DNA of 64,000 nt from Alopecurus myosuroides (taxonomy: Eukaryota; Streptophyta; Magnoliopsida; Poales; Poaceae): the NCBI GenBank assembly GCA_028641055.1, contig JAPCYS010001331.1, positions 21,765 through 85,764 on the forward strand, written 5' to 3'. The notes beneath the pieces are model-generated. The model saw only the letters and a program-made list of their open reading frames with translations. It did no database searches and had not been told where the DNA came from. Position numbers and translations under genes: made by a program. This document shows, piece after piece, positions 12,690 through 22,703 of the stretch; within the stretch, counting starts at the first letter, position 1, and the number at the start of each line of letters is the position of its first letter.

Positions 12690-12925
12690 AGAGAGCTCGA
12701 GGCGACGGCGAGGGGCGAGGGGCGACAGGGCGATGGCGAGGGTCCACGGGGCGACGGTGCGGGCGCGGGCCGGTGTTGGACGTGCGGGCAGCCTGGCGAC
12801 GACGAGGGGAGACGGCGGGGCGACGGCGAGGGGTGGCAGGGCTACGACGAACGGCGACGGACGACGAGCTCCTCCACGGGCGCAAGAGACGTGCGGGCAG
12901 CCTGGCGGCGTCGCGATGCAAACCT
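12690..12925. repeat. GC-rich GGCGACGGCGAGG repeat block
   Basis: Degenerate repeats of GGCGACGGCGAGGGGC type. Frames are open on both strands because of composition, with no recognisable domain. Confidence 0.55.
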
Positions 12926-12977
12926 GCGAGGGGAGTTATGATTTTTGGGGAGGGATACGATCATATATATAGTGTGA

Positions 12978-13146
12978 GGCATCCGTCCCGGTTCGTAGGA
13001 ACAACCGGGATGAAAGGGTCTTCCGTCTCGGTTGTTGCTACGAACCGGGACGGATGCCTCACACTTTTTTTTCCGCAGGGGTATGTGTAACGCACGCGTT
13101 TGGGGGGCATCCGTCCCGGTTGTTTGCAAAAACCGGGACGAATGCC
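12978..13146. repeat. CACTA subterminal hairpin repeats (left set)
   Basis: 12978-13058 is a long inverted repeat whose arms are GGCATCCGTCCCGGTTCGTA and its complement. A second, shorter hairpin with the same CATCCGTCCCGGTT core lies at about 13109-13146. Subterminal repeats of this kind are the binding substrate of CACTA transposase complexes. The core resembles the right-hand set at 20236-20462 but is not identical. Confidence 0.75.
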
Positions 13147-13149
13147 CTA

Positions 13150-13640
13150 TTTTTAATTATTTTTTCGTTTTCTTTTGTTTTCTATTGTTTCCTTTATGTT
13201 TTTTTTATTGTTTTCCTTTATGTTTTCAATTGTTTTTTTTTTGTTTTCTCTTGTTTTATTTTCTTTTCTATTGTTTCATTTATGTTTTCTATTGTTTTCC
13301 TTTATGTTTTTATTGTTTTATTTTGTTTTCTCTTGTATTCTTTTTGTTTTCCCTTGTTTTATTTTGTTTTCTATTGTTTCCTTTATGTTTTCTATTGTTT
13401 TCCTTTATGTTTTATATTGTTTTATTTTGTTTTCTCTTGTTTCCTTTTTGTTTTCTCTTGTTTTATTTTGTTTTCTATTGTTTTCCTTTATGTTTTCTAT
13501 TGTTTTCCTTTATGTTTTATTTTCTTTTCTGTTGTTACCTTTTTTGTTTTCTATTGTTTCCTTTATGTTTTCCATTATTTCCTTTATGTTTTCTATTGTT
13601 TTATTTTGTTTTCCATTATATCCTTTATGTTTCAAATAAT
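13150..13640. repeat. T-rich minisatellite, TTTTCTATTGTTTCCTTTATG type
   Basis: About 490 bp of 20-27 bp units, nearly purine-free on the plus strand. Long Phe/Cys/Leu-rich open frames here come from the repeat and are not genes. Confidence 0.85.
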
Positions 13641-13729
13641 AACTCCACACGTTTAAAATACAGAACAAGGTACGTTAAATTAATAATAAGTGCACATCAG
13701 ACCAGTTGATCCATGCATATACATAGTTT

Positions 13730-14430
13730 CATCGCATACAAGGCATCCGGGTGATTTGTATTCCGTCGATGAACCTTCAAGGGGGGATGTAGAACAAAAC
13801 AATCGGTATCGCCATCATACAGCCCGACCGTGGCTATTGAGTGCATATATGCATATCAAAAGAACGGTCGGATGTATGATGGCGAATCCGGGTGATTTGT
13901 ATTCGGCCGATGAACTGAATGATGTATCAAACCTTTTGTCAAACCTTCAAGGGGAATGTAGAACAAAACAATCGGAATCGCCATCATACTCCTCGACAGT
14001 GGCTATTGAGTGCATATATGCATATCAAAAGAACGGTCGGACGTATGATGTCGAATCCGGATGATTTGTATTCGGTCGATGAACTGAATGATGTATCAAA
14101 CCTTTTGTCAAACCTTGAAGGGGGGATCTAGAAAAAACAATCGGTATCTCCATCATACAGCCCGACCGTGTCTATTGAGTGCATATATGCTTATCAAAAG
14201 AACGGTCGGACGTATGATGGATAATCCGGATGATTTGTATTCGGTCGATGAACTGAATGATGTATCAAACCTTAAATGGGGGATGTAGAACAAAACAATC
14301 GATATCGCCAGCATATAGCCCAACCGTGGCTACTGAGAGCATATATGCATACCAAATGCATGGTAGGACGTATGCTGGCGAATCCGGATGATTTGTATTT
14401 TCTCAATGAACTGACTGATGTATGAAGGTG
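13730..14430. repeat. Tandem array of hairpin-forming units, period about 169 bp
   Basis: Four units start their hairpins near 13809, 13978, 14147 and 14305. In the first, TCGCCATCATAC (13809) pairs with GTATGATGGCGA (ending 13885), and inner arms CCGACCGT and ACGGTCGG enclose TGCATATATGCATA. The linkers (GTGATTTGTATTCGGCCGATG) are also conserved. I do not recognise the family; it is probably an internal part of the CACTA element. Confidence 0.8.
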
Positions 14431-14500
14431 GGCTATATATAGGGTCCTCTGGCTCACGAAGTGTTCTTCTAGGGTTTCGATCCAACGGTTAAGAAACACC

Positions 14501-14625
14501 ACTGATCCAACGGCTCACAACCGCTTGAAAGAAACACACCGTACCCCTGATCGAACGGCTCACAACTGCTCGAAAGAAACACACCCCTGATCCGACGACT
14601 CACAAGCGCTTGAAAGAAACACACG
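14501..14625. repeat. Short tandem repeat, about 40-46 bp, CTGATCCAACGGCTCACAA type
   Basis: Three degenerate copies start near 14503, 14547 and 14587. Each carries a CTTGAAAGAAACACAC segment. There is no coding sign. Confidence 0.65.
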
Positions 14626-14667
14626 ATCCGTGTGATTCTTTCTGATTGGTCTGAACGAAACCCTAAC

Positions 14668-14785
14668 CATTTAGTCCCGGTTGGTAAAACAGGCCGGGAC
14701 TAAAGGGACGATCCGTTCCCCAACGAAACCCGAACCATTTCGTCCCGGTTGGTAAAATAGGCCGGGACTAAAGGGTTTGTTTCTT
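14668..14785. repeat. CACTA-type TAGTCCCGGTTGG hairpin repeats
   Basis: Two hairpins of the form (A/C)GTCCCGGTTGGTAAAA...GGCCGGGACTAAAGGG, at about 14670-14706 and 14737-14775. The motif is a familiar subterminal repeat of Triticeae CACTA elements. It may belong to this element or be a remnant of another. Confidence 0.6.
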
Positions 14786-14797
14786 CTCACTATATAT
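14786..14797 (+). promoter_or_regulatory. TATA-rich promoter of the captured gene
   Basis: TCACTATATATATG lies about 55 bp upstream of the ATG at 14850, a plausible spacing for a plant core promoter. Function is inferred. Confidence 0.4.
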
Positions 14798-14849
14798 ATG
14801 TATGCATTGCCACCATTGGCATAAACACATATAAACTCACCACTCTCTC

Positions 14850-15395
14850 ATGGCTTCTACCGTACCCACTCTAACCTTCCTCCAGGCGAAGGCACTTTCC
14901 GCCTCGAACTACCCCTGCCCGCCCGGCTACAGCGTTCCCGCCGGTTGGATGCTGAGCGCCGGAAGAGTGCCGGTCCCTCCTCTTCCTCAAGGTGTGGTGC
15001 GTCGGGCGGCCATCATGAACCACTACTACCACGAGCTCACGCCGGAGCAGCGGAGGAATCCCAGTGCGAATCCTGACTACCGCCCTACTTGGGACGCCTT
15101 CTTCATTAATCGGCGTGAGAGTGCGCTCGCCAGGTACGAGGAGAACGGCCCGCCTCCTTCGAACTTCAACGAGGCCGGTCATCGGCTGTAGTGGGGCCGC
15201 GGACGGACTCTTCAGAGCGTCATGAACTACATCAGGGCCGACAATAACCCCCGCCTGTGCTACCCTCACGCCCAGTCCTGGCGTCGTGATCCTCCGAGGG
15301 AGTCCAGAGCATCGTCCGACGATAGTGACGACGACGGCGGCGACTACGACGACTACGAGTCAGAGTACTATAGGCCTAGGAAGGAGTATGACTAG
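14850..15395 (+). pseudogene. Captured host gene copy, grass-expanded hypothetical family (interrupted)
   Basis: The frame opens with MASTVPTLTFLQAKAL and has the blocks YPCPPGY, GRVPVPPLPQG, ELTPEQRRNP and DAFFINRRE. It is interrupted by an in-frame TAG at 15189-15191, after NFNEAGHRL. The same frame continues past the stop with RTLQSVMNYIRADNNPRL and a Ser/Asp-rich acidic tail to TAG at 15393-15395. Without the stop the product would be 181 codons. I recognise this as a family found in many copies in Triticeae, often inside DNA transposons. I know no function. A related copy lies at 34853-36172 in another transposon. Readthrough or a 113-residue product cannot be excluded. Confidence 0.75.
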
Positions 15396-15488
15396 CAGAT
15401 CAGATCCAATCTTGACATTATGTAGATCTATGCTCTCTGTTTAGGTTTAGATCCACTCTTGCCATTATGTACTTCCTTTTTTATCTAT

Positions 15489-15510
15489 CCAAGATGCATG
15501 TTTGTGTGCA
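15489..15510. repeat. 22-bp direct repeat, left copy, flanking the AP2-like segment
   Basis: The 22-bp sequence beginning CCAAGATGCATG is repeated exactly at 16422-16443. The pair brackets the AP2-like pseudogene. Confidence 0.85.
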
Positions 15511-15535
15511 ATATGGGCGCGAGCGCCGGTGCGAC

Positions 15536-15622
15536 AAATTCTTTTATTAAAGATAGAAAACAGACGCGCTAGCGCGCCGCAGTTCGTCGGAATAAAAATT
15601 CTTTTATTAAAAACAGAAAACA
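15536..15622. repeat. Short tandem duplication, ATTCTTTTATTAAA...CAGACG
   Basis: A unit of about 28 bp (AATTCTTTTATTAAAGATAG and what follows) occurs near 15537 and again near 15597. It lies in what would be the 3' UTR of the minus-strand AP2-like gene. Confidence 0.6.
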
Positions 15623-15635
15623 GACGAACACTACT

Positions 15636-16251
15636 CCTTGTCGTTGTCGTCGGGGAACTCGTCGGTGACCTCCTCCGGGTCATCGTCGTCGGAGGTGCAT
15701 GATGGTATGTCCGAGATAGGCCCCCACCTCGGATCATCGGAGGCCCATACTTCGCCGGCGTGGTCGGCCCGACAGACGGAGCTCTTGTAGCGCCTTCGTC
15801 CTCGCCTCCCGAGCGGCATCTAACGCGAGGTGGCGTTCGAGGCGGCGCTCCGCCCGCTCAGCCGCGTGGGTCTGCCAGATCTCCTCGTCAGCACTCTCCT
15901 CCCCCGGATTGTTCCGGTAATACTCGCGGATGATGCGGTCATCCCTGGCATCGACTAGGCCCTGAAACGTGCGGTGGCGGAGGTGGAGGTGGTCGGCGGC
16001 AGTGACGATCTGCGGTTCGGCGCCCTGGCCTCCGCTTCCCAGAGGGTGTGGCAGTCGTTGAAGTTCATCAGCGACCGCGGGCGGTTGAGGCGCCAGGCCG
16101 TCGCGTCCCAGGCGCGGGCGGCCTCCGCCACCGTCGCAAAGGAGCTGAGGGGGATGCGGTCGTCCCCCCAGCGGATATCCGCGCTGAACATTCGGTTCTG
16201 CCGTGCTCAGACACCGCGGAAGCCGGTGGTGTTGTTCCTCCTCGGAGGCAT
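15636..16251 (-). pseudogene. Captured AP2/ERF-like gene copy (degenerate)
   Basis: From ATG at 16249-16251 (minus) the product starts MPPRRNNTTGFRGV, meets TGA at 16207-16209, then continues in frame with MFSADIRWGDDRIPL, ATVAEAARAWDATAWRLN and MNFNDCHTLWEAE. This is the AP2 DNA-binding fold: the GFRGV start, the AEAARAWD core, the closing MNFND. The frame ends at 15955. The expected tail (DDRIIREYYRNNPGEES..., then an acidic SDDDDPEEV end near 15640) continues in two other frames, so there are also frameshifts. An AP2 protein binds DNA as a transcription factor; this copy is not expected to. Grass CACTA elements often carry such copies. Confidence 0.8.
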
Positions 16252-16421
16252 GGTGGCGGCGCGACGGTGCGTGGAGAGGAGTGGGCACGTGGAGAGGAGA
16301 AGACGCTCGAGGCGCGGCAGTTTATACCGCGCCCTCCTGGCCACGCGTCACAACTCCCGCGCCACGCGTCACAAATCCCGCGCCACGCGGCACACCTCCT
16401 TCGTCAACATTGTCCATGCTT

Positions 16422-16443
16422 CCAAGATGCATGTTTGTGTGCA
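16422..16443. repeat. 22-bp direct repeat, right copy, flanking the AP2-like segment
   Basis: Exact copy of 15489-15510. It suggests that the AP2-like block was inserted or duplicated as a unit. Confidence 0.85.
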
Positions 16444-16624
16444 CCGTTGTTTCAAACCGAAACCCTAGAACGTTAGAAGGAGATAGCAAGTTTTAATGAA
16501 CACTTTTTCAACAGAACTATGATCATGTATTCCACGTTTATTATTACACATCACCAACAACATCCCTATCTAGTCTTCTAAATTTTCTTCGTGTAGAGAT
16601 GGTCCATGAACCCTAGTCCCTTGC

Positions 16625-19600
16625 TTATGATCGTTTCGGCCGTAACCATGGAGCATCTTCATTATTTAACGGGATGGTTGGGTCAGCTTTCACTGTGAAA
16701 GGTGGAATTTCAACAAACTTATTATAATCTTCTGACACGTCTGTCTTGTCCTCGATTCCCACGATGTTTCTTGTCCCTGAAAGAACTATGTGACGCTTCG
16801 GCTCATCGTATGATGTATTTGTTTGCTTATTTTTTCTTTTTTCGGTCTGGAGGACATGTCCTTCACATAGAAGACCCGAGCCACATCATTGGCTAGGACG
16901 AATGGTTCGTCATTGTAACCAATATTGTTGAGATCCACTGTTGTCATTCCGCAAAGCGGGTCTACCTTTACCCCTTCTCCATTCAGGTTGACCCATTTGC
17001 ATTTGAACAAAGGGACCTTAAAAGAAGGTCCATAGTCAAGTTTCCATATCTCCTCTATGTAACCATAGTATGTGTCATTTTTCCATTCTCGTTTGTTGTA
17101 TCAAAGCGGACACCACTATTTTGGTTGGTGATCTTCTTATCTTGGGCGATCGTGTAAAATGTATTCCCATTTATCTCGTACCCTTGAAAACTCCCAATAG
17201 TCGAAGATGGTGACCCGGCCAACATGTACAACTGATCTTCAACAGTGGTGTCATTTATAAGATGTGTTTCCAACCAACTTCCGAAAGTCTCCATGTGTTT
17301 GCGTTTAATCCATGAGTCATCCTTCCCCGGGTTTGTGGAGCGTACAATATTCTTGTGTTCCTCGAGATACGGAGCCACGAAGATGGAATTTTGTAGAACT
17401 GTGTATAGTTCTTTAGTGAAAGAATGCCCGTCCCTGGGTATCATTGTTTTCTTTCCCAGCGTTCCTTTTCCTCTCAGTCTCCCCTCATGCCGCGATTCAG
17501 GAACACCAATCGTCTTAAGGTCAGGAATAAAATCAAAACAGAACCCAATGACCTCCTCTGTTCCATAGCCCTTCGAGATGCTTCCTTCTGGCCTAGCACG
17601 GTTATGAACATATTTCTTCAAGACTCCCATGAACCTCTCAAAGAGGAACATATTGTGTAGAAATACCGGACCGAGAATATGAATCTCTTCACATAGGTGA
17701 ACCAGGAGATGAGTCATAATGTTGAAGAAGGAGGGTGGGAACACCAACTCAAAACTAACAAGACACTGGACCACATCCCTCTGTAATCTTGCCAGAATTT
17801 CTTGATCGATTACCTTCTGAGATATTGCGTTGAGGAATGCACATAGCTTCACAATGGGTACTCGAACATTTTCCGGTAGAAGCCCCCTCAATGCAATCGG
17901 AAGCAACTGCATCATAATCACGTGGCAGTCATGAGACTTCAGGTTTTGGAATTTTTTCTCTGCCATGATTATTATCTCCTTTATATTCGACGAGAAGCCA
18001 TACAGAACCTTGATACTGTAAAGGACTTCAAAAGATATTTCCTTCTCTGCTTTAGTAAGAGCATAGCTGCTTAAGTAATGGCGCCCTGTATCCGTGTGCT
18101 TCTTGCTTGGGTCTTTCATACGTTGTTGGTCCTCCCGTGCTTCTGGCGTATCTTTTGACTTCCCATACACGCCCAGGAAGCATAGCAGGTTGATGCAGAG
18201 ATTCTTTGTCACGTGCATCACGTCGATTGAAGAGCGAACCTCTAGAACTTTCCAATAGGGTAGCTCCCAAAATATAGATTTCTTCTTCCACATGTGTGCG
18301 CGCTTATCAGGGCCGTTCGGCACAGGTTGGCTGCCATCACCCTTCCCAAAGATTACTTTTAGGTCCTTGACCATATCGAATAAATCATTACCACTACGGA
18401 GGTCAGGCTTCTTCCGGTTATCCGCCTCACCTTTGAAATGCTTCCCTCCTTTCTTTCTTACGGGATGCTTAATCGGCAGAAATCTACGATGTCCCAGGTA
18501 TACAATCTTTTTACATTTATCCAAATAAACATTGTCAGTCTTATCTAAACAGTGTGTGCATGCATTGTATCCCTTGTTTGTATGTCCGGAAATGTTACTA
18601 AGAGCAGGCCAATCATTGATGGTTACAAAAAGCAACACCCGTAGGTCAAATGGCTTTTGTTCGTTCTCATCCCACACACGTACACCTGGTTTGCCCCACA
18701 ATTGTAAGATTTCTTCCACTAATGGCCTTAGATACACATCAATGTCGTTGCCAGGTTGCCTCGGGCCTTGGATGAGAACTGGCATCATAATGAACTTGCG
18801 CTTCATGCACAACCAAGGAGGAAGGTTGTACATACATAGAGTCACGGGCCAGGTGCTATGCCTCGAGCTCTGCTCCCAAAAAGGTTTAAAGCCATCTGTA
18901 CTTAGACCAAACCATAAGTTTCTCGCCTCTCCTGTAAAGTTCGGGAAGTCTCTCTCGATCTTTCTCCACTGCGATCCATCGGTGGGGTGTCTCAACTTTC
19001 CGTCTTTCTTACGGTCTTCTTTGTGCCATCGCAACAACCTAGCACACTCTTTGGTTCTAAACAGACGTTTCAACCGTGGTATTATAGGAGCATACCACAT
19101 CACCTTTGCAGGAACCCTCTTACGGGGGGGGGGGGGGGCTCGCCGTCAACATCACCAGGGTCATCTGTTCTGATCTTATACCGCAGTGCAGTGCATACCG
19201 TACATGCATCCAAATTCTCGTACTTCTCACCGCGGTAGAGGATGCAGTCATTACTGCATGCATGTATCTTCTGCACATCTAATCCTAGAGGGCAGAGAGC
19301 TTTCTTTGCTTCGTACGTACTCTCAGGCAATTCGTTATCCTCTGGAAGCTTCGGCTTCATTAGTTGAAGTAAACTCTCAAATGCCTTGTCAGTCACACTG
19401 TTCTGTGCCTTCCATTTCAGCAACTCCAGTGTGGTACCGAGCTTTGTGCTGCCATCTTCGCAATTTGGGTACAACAACTTTTTATGATCCTGTAATATGT
19501 TGTCCAGCTTCAACCTCTCCAATTCACTTTCACAGTCTCCCCTTGCATCAGCAATAACTCAGCCAAGATCATCATCGGGCTCTTCTAATGCCCGTTCTTG

Positions 19601-20080
19601 ATCACCTACTTCTTCTGCATTGCCTTCCATTGCAGTATCACCGTATTCAGGGAACAAAGGATCTTCTTCTTCTTCTTCATTGTCTTCCATCAGAACCTCT
19701 TTTTCTCCATGCTTGGTCCAGCAATTATAGCTGGACATGAAACCTCTCCGAAGTAGGTGGCCGTGAAGTACTCTCGAGGAAGTGTGCTCCCTGACGTTCC
19801 GACAATCAACACATGGGCAACACATAAAGCCGTTGTCTTTGTTCGCCTGAGCTACAGCGAGAAATGCATTCAGGCCTGCCATATACTCGGAAGTGCGTCG
19901 GTCACCGTACATCCATCGCTGCCGTGCATCCATCTGCATCGTATAATTAAGTTTATCAAAAAACATTACAATAACATCTTCAATAGATAAATGACCACAA
20001 TACATCGACAAATATAACTTTTTTATGTATCAATTACAGATGAAAAAGCTAAGTTTGCTAACCTCGATCGAAGATACCAT
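16625..20080 (-). pseudogene. CACTA transposase, TNP2/Transposase_21 type (broken)
   Basis: The longest intact part, 17055-19103, is a 682-codon frame with the TNP2 blocks LPPWLCMKRKFIMMPVLIQ, PGNDIDVYLRPLVEEILQLW and SIDVMHVTKNLCINLL, followed by a DUF4218-like region (LRGLLPENVRVPIVKL, NMFLFERFMGVLKKYV). The N-terminal part lies at 19100-19933 (RQRWMYGD, CCPCVDCR, NEEEEEDPLFPEYGD); a short first exon MVSSIE at 20063-20080 with a GT donor is plausible. The C-terminal DUF4216-like part (YGYIEEIWKLDYGPSF, DDEF-type tail PKRHIVLSGTRNIVGI) runs to TAA at 16625-16627. Lesions: TGA at 19559-19561 (expected Arg), a frameshift at a 15-G run (19124-19138), and frameshifts near 17083 and 16830. The protein would cut and join CACTA ends; this copy cannot be full length. 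Confidence 0.9.
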
Positions 20081-20235
20081 TTTCTGTGAGCTAATGTGTG
20101 GCTTGGGTATTTCTTCGAACACCTCGTGTGCATAGTAAAATAACACATAATATCACCCACCTCTCTCACTCCTCCAAGAAAAAAAAACAGAGGGAAGGGG
20201 GCGGCTGGGAGGCAGTATATGTAGGGGGAAGGGGG

Positions 20236-20462
20236 GCATTGGTCCCGGTTTGTGGCATGAACCGGGACCAATGCCCTTGCGCGTGCCACGTGGCCTGTGG
20301 CGAGGCATTGGTCCCGGTTCATGCCACAAACCGGGACAAATGCCTGCTAAGGAACCGGGACCAATGCACTCAGGCGATTTCTGCTGTCTCGGGCGCACAA
20401 ACTGGGACCAATGCATAGCATTTGTCCCGAATTTTGATGCAACCGAGACTAATGCCTTTTCT
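20236..20462. repeat. CACTA subterminal hairpin repeats (right set)
   Basis: Several copies of GCATTGGTCCCGGTT in both orientations. The first forms a nearly perfect hairpin at 20236-20275 (GGCATTGGTCCCGGTT with AACCGGGACCAATGCC). They stand just inside the element end, as expected for transposase binding sites. Confidence 0.85.
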
Positions 20463-20482
20463 AGCCCTGGACGAAAGTTGTT

Positions 20483-20495
20483 GTTTCCACTAGTG
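20483..20495 (-). repeat. CACTA terminal inverted repeat (one end)
   Basis: The minus strand reads CACTAGTGGAAAC from 20495 inward. The flanking TAC at 20496-20498 would be the 3-bp target duplication, but the partner end was not found. Confidence 0.8.
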
Positions 20496-20693
20496 TACAT
20501 TAGTCCGCCAAATTATTCTATTACGTATGTGTGCCAGGCGTATGTTTTGTTTTATTTACGGGTCATGAAGCTTCAAATCACTAAAATTTTCCTGATCTTC
20601 CAATTTAAGGTTGTCAGAAGCACATTGGAGCGAAAAGGGAATACTGTTCAGCTAAATACTGTGTGTTCTACGTGCAATGCACACATACTTTTA

Positions 20694-20977
20694 GGCCTCT
20701 TTTTGATTCATAGAGTATGAAAACTAGAGGAATAGGAATTTTATAGGATTGAAGTTCCCTGTCCGATGGAATCCTATGGGCAAAGGAATAAGATGCAGGA
20801 TTTTTCCATGAGGTCCAACCTCATGTTAGTTTTCCTGTGAAAATGCACTATGGAATTCCTATGGGAAAAATTCCTACGGGTTACAATCTTGTGAATCAAA
20901 CGTCTCCGTAAGGAAAATTTCCAACCGGTCCAAATCTTACCAAATTCCTTAGAAAATCCTATAAATCAAAGGAGTCC
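20694..20977. mobile_element. Tourist/Harbinger-like MITE (284 bp)
   Basis: The left end GGCCTCTTTTTGATTCAT and the inverted right end GGACTCCTTTGATTTAT form imperfect terminal repeats. TTA at 20691-20693 and 20978-20980 is the target duplication. The interior is rich in GGAATTTT and AAAATTCC motifs and has no coding capacity. TTA duplication and terminal repeats fit the PIF/Harbinger superfamily. Confidence 0.8.
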
Positions 20978-20980
20978 TTA

Positions 20981-22653
20981 GTTTGTTTCGAAATTATACT
21001 AAACATCTCATCCAAATTTCAACAATTATTTAGTAAGCTGAATAAAGCATGTTTTTACAAAGTTGTTTTTATCTACAAGGTATCCCTTGTTTTTTTTTAC
21101 CTCCAGATGCAACAGTTGACACAGTTGAAGATTGATATCTGATGTTTGAGAGAAACTTTGAGTTATTCTAGTACAAAGGTGTTGAGTAAGATAGTTTATC
21201 TCCAAAACTTAATTGGTAAATACCCTCAGAGTACAACCAAACTGGCTGCAAATACAGATCACTCGCCTAGTTGGTTGGTACAACTGAACCAGCTGCAACT
21301 CCAAATAAGAAAAAACAATTGGCATGGCGAGAGAATTTTGTCCTGCTCGCCTGCGGCCAAACCCAACACAAGGCAGTCAACGTGTTGTCCTTGTCGTTCC
21401 GCCACGGTTAAAACCACCACTGAGCTTCCCCTTCCGTTCATGTGTCACTCGTCGACTACATCTTGTCGAGCTACTTTTGCACTCGTTCGCGCCTTTGCAT
21501 GTATTGGAGAAAATTCTAAGCCCGTCACAACTGGATAAGCACGATTCAGTTCCGCAAGTCTTTGTTATCATAGCACACATCCACCAAATTAGCAGGAAAT
21601 ACATTCCCAATCACCTCCACTGCAAACCGAAAGGAAATTTATGGATTCATGTATCTTTCAGGCTGACTTTTCTAAAAATAAAAAAATTGGATTATAGCAG
21701 AATTAAAGTAAAATAACCAGGAGGGGACATTATAACAAAAGATCTAGACTACTGTAAGAGAAATCGATAAACTTAACTACAGTAATGGGAAGGATAAAGC
21801 ACCATTTGCTTCAAATCTAATTAGCTAGCTCAGGCTGTTGCAGACCACTCCCTCGTTAGTGATGAAAGAGATAACTATGAAACACACATACCTGCAAGGT
21901 CTCCTTCCATCATTGGCTATGCGGCTATGCCTACCTCCTTGGGAAGATGGAATTCTTCTTGCTGTATTGTGGGGCTCCGGTCACTTCCTTCAAAGCTCAC
22001 GACCGAGTATGCCATTAGCTCCTCCTCGTGCAACACAACTCCAACAATGATAAAAGGAAGCAAAATATACATGTATAAGACGGTGGAGTGAACATCGGAA
22101 CTGATTATTATGGATACAATCAAACAAATTATACGTCAATCCTCCGAAATACGGCTAGAAAAGTTGATAAGTTTTATCTTTGCATTCAACATGCCACTTA
22201 AATCTTCAGAGGAAGGAGTGAGAAACATGAATCTGGCTCGGCATACGCACCTCAATAATCTTGATGGTCAACTTGTTGAACCGCTTGAGGTGTATATCCG
22301 CGTTCCCGACAACCTCATAACAGCAAAGAAAAACTTCTTAGGATGCAAGATATACAACAATCACGTTTAGAGAAATATTACAGAAGAAAAGTTTAAGGAA
22401 ATCTCAGAGAAATATATTTCATAGATAAAAATGACATAATGAGCTAGATAACTGGCCCAAGATTCTCTACCTCAACCTCAAGCAAAGGTACCTACCAGCT
22501 GCATTCCTTTCTTCAAAAATCTAGCTTCATTTCTTCTCTTCAAGTTCATTTCTCTAAGATTTCCTTACACTACTATTCCTTATTGAATAGCAAGGAAAAT
22601 AGGTTAATTAGGTGCAACAATTAAGTCTGCATTCAGAATTCATTTCATAAGTA
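20981..22653. other. Unassigned intergenic DNA with weak exon-like pieces
   Basis: No transposon boundary was recognised. On the minus strand a few open pieces look exon-like: about 22310-22250 (EVVGNADIHLKRFNKLTIK, ending at GAG before GTGCGT), and about 22035-21945 (VVLHEEELMAYSVVSFEGSD, ending HLPKE before GTAGGC). They do not join in one phase and I do not recognise a protein. They may be remnants of a minus-strand gene later split by insertions. Confidence 0.25.
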
Positions 22654-22698
22654 ATAACGATCATGGTTTTGGTTACCGGTCGGGAAATCCGGTAACCG

Positions 22699-22703
22699 CC
22701 CGG
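22699..22703. repeat. Target-site duplication (left), LTR element 2
   Basis: CCCGG at 22699-22703 is repeated at 33951-33955, immediately outside the TG...CA ends of the element. Confidence 0.88.

Larger units (their letters stand above)
11863..20495 (-). mobile_element. CACTA (En/Spm-like) transposon with captured genes; left end unresolved
   Basis: The right end reads CACTAGTGGAAAC on the minus strand, finishing at 20495. It is preceded by CACTA-type subterminal hairpins (20236-20462). A TNP2-type transposase lies on the minus strand at 16625-20080. Related subterminal hairpins occur at 12978-13146 and 14668-14785. Two captured host-gene copies sit between. I could not find a matching CACTA terminus on the left, so the left boundary (somewhere in 11863-12978) is a guess. 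A 3-bp target duplication could therefore not be checked. More than one CACTA element may be nested here. Confidence 0.75.

Noticed and set aside
12660..12972. GC-rich frames following the AT-rich array, as a possible first exon
   Set aside because: GGCGACGGCGAGG-type repeats open all frames on both strands; no ATG context or domain.
13032..13709. Long Phe/Cys/Leu-rich open frames that look like a membrane protein
   Set aside because: They are produced by a TTTTCTATTGTTTCC minisatellite; all three plus frames are open and equally repetitive.
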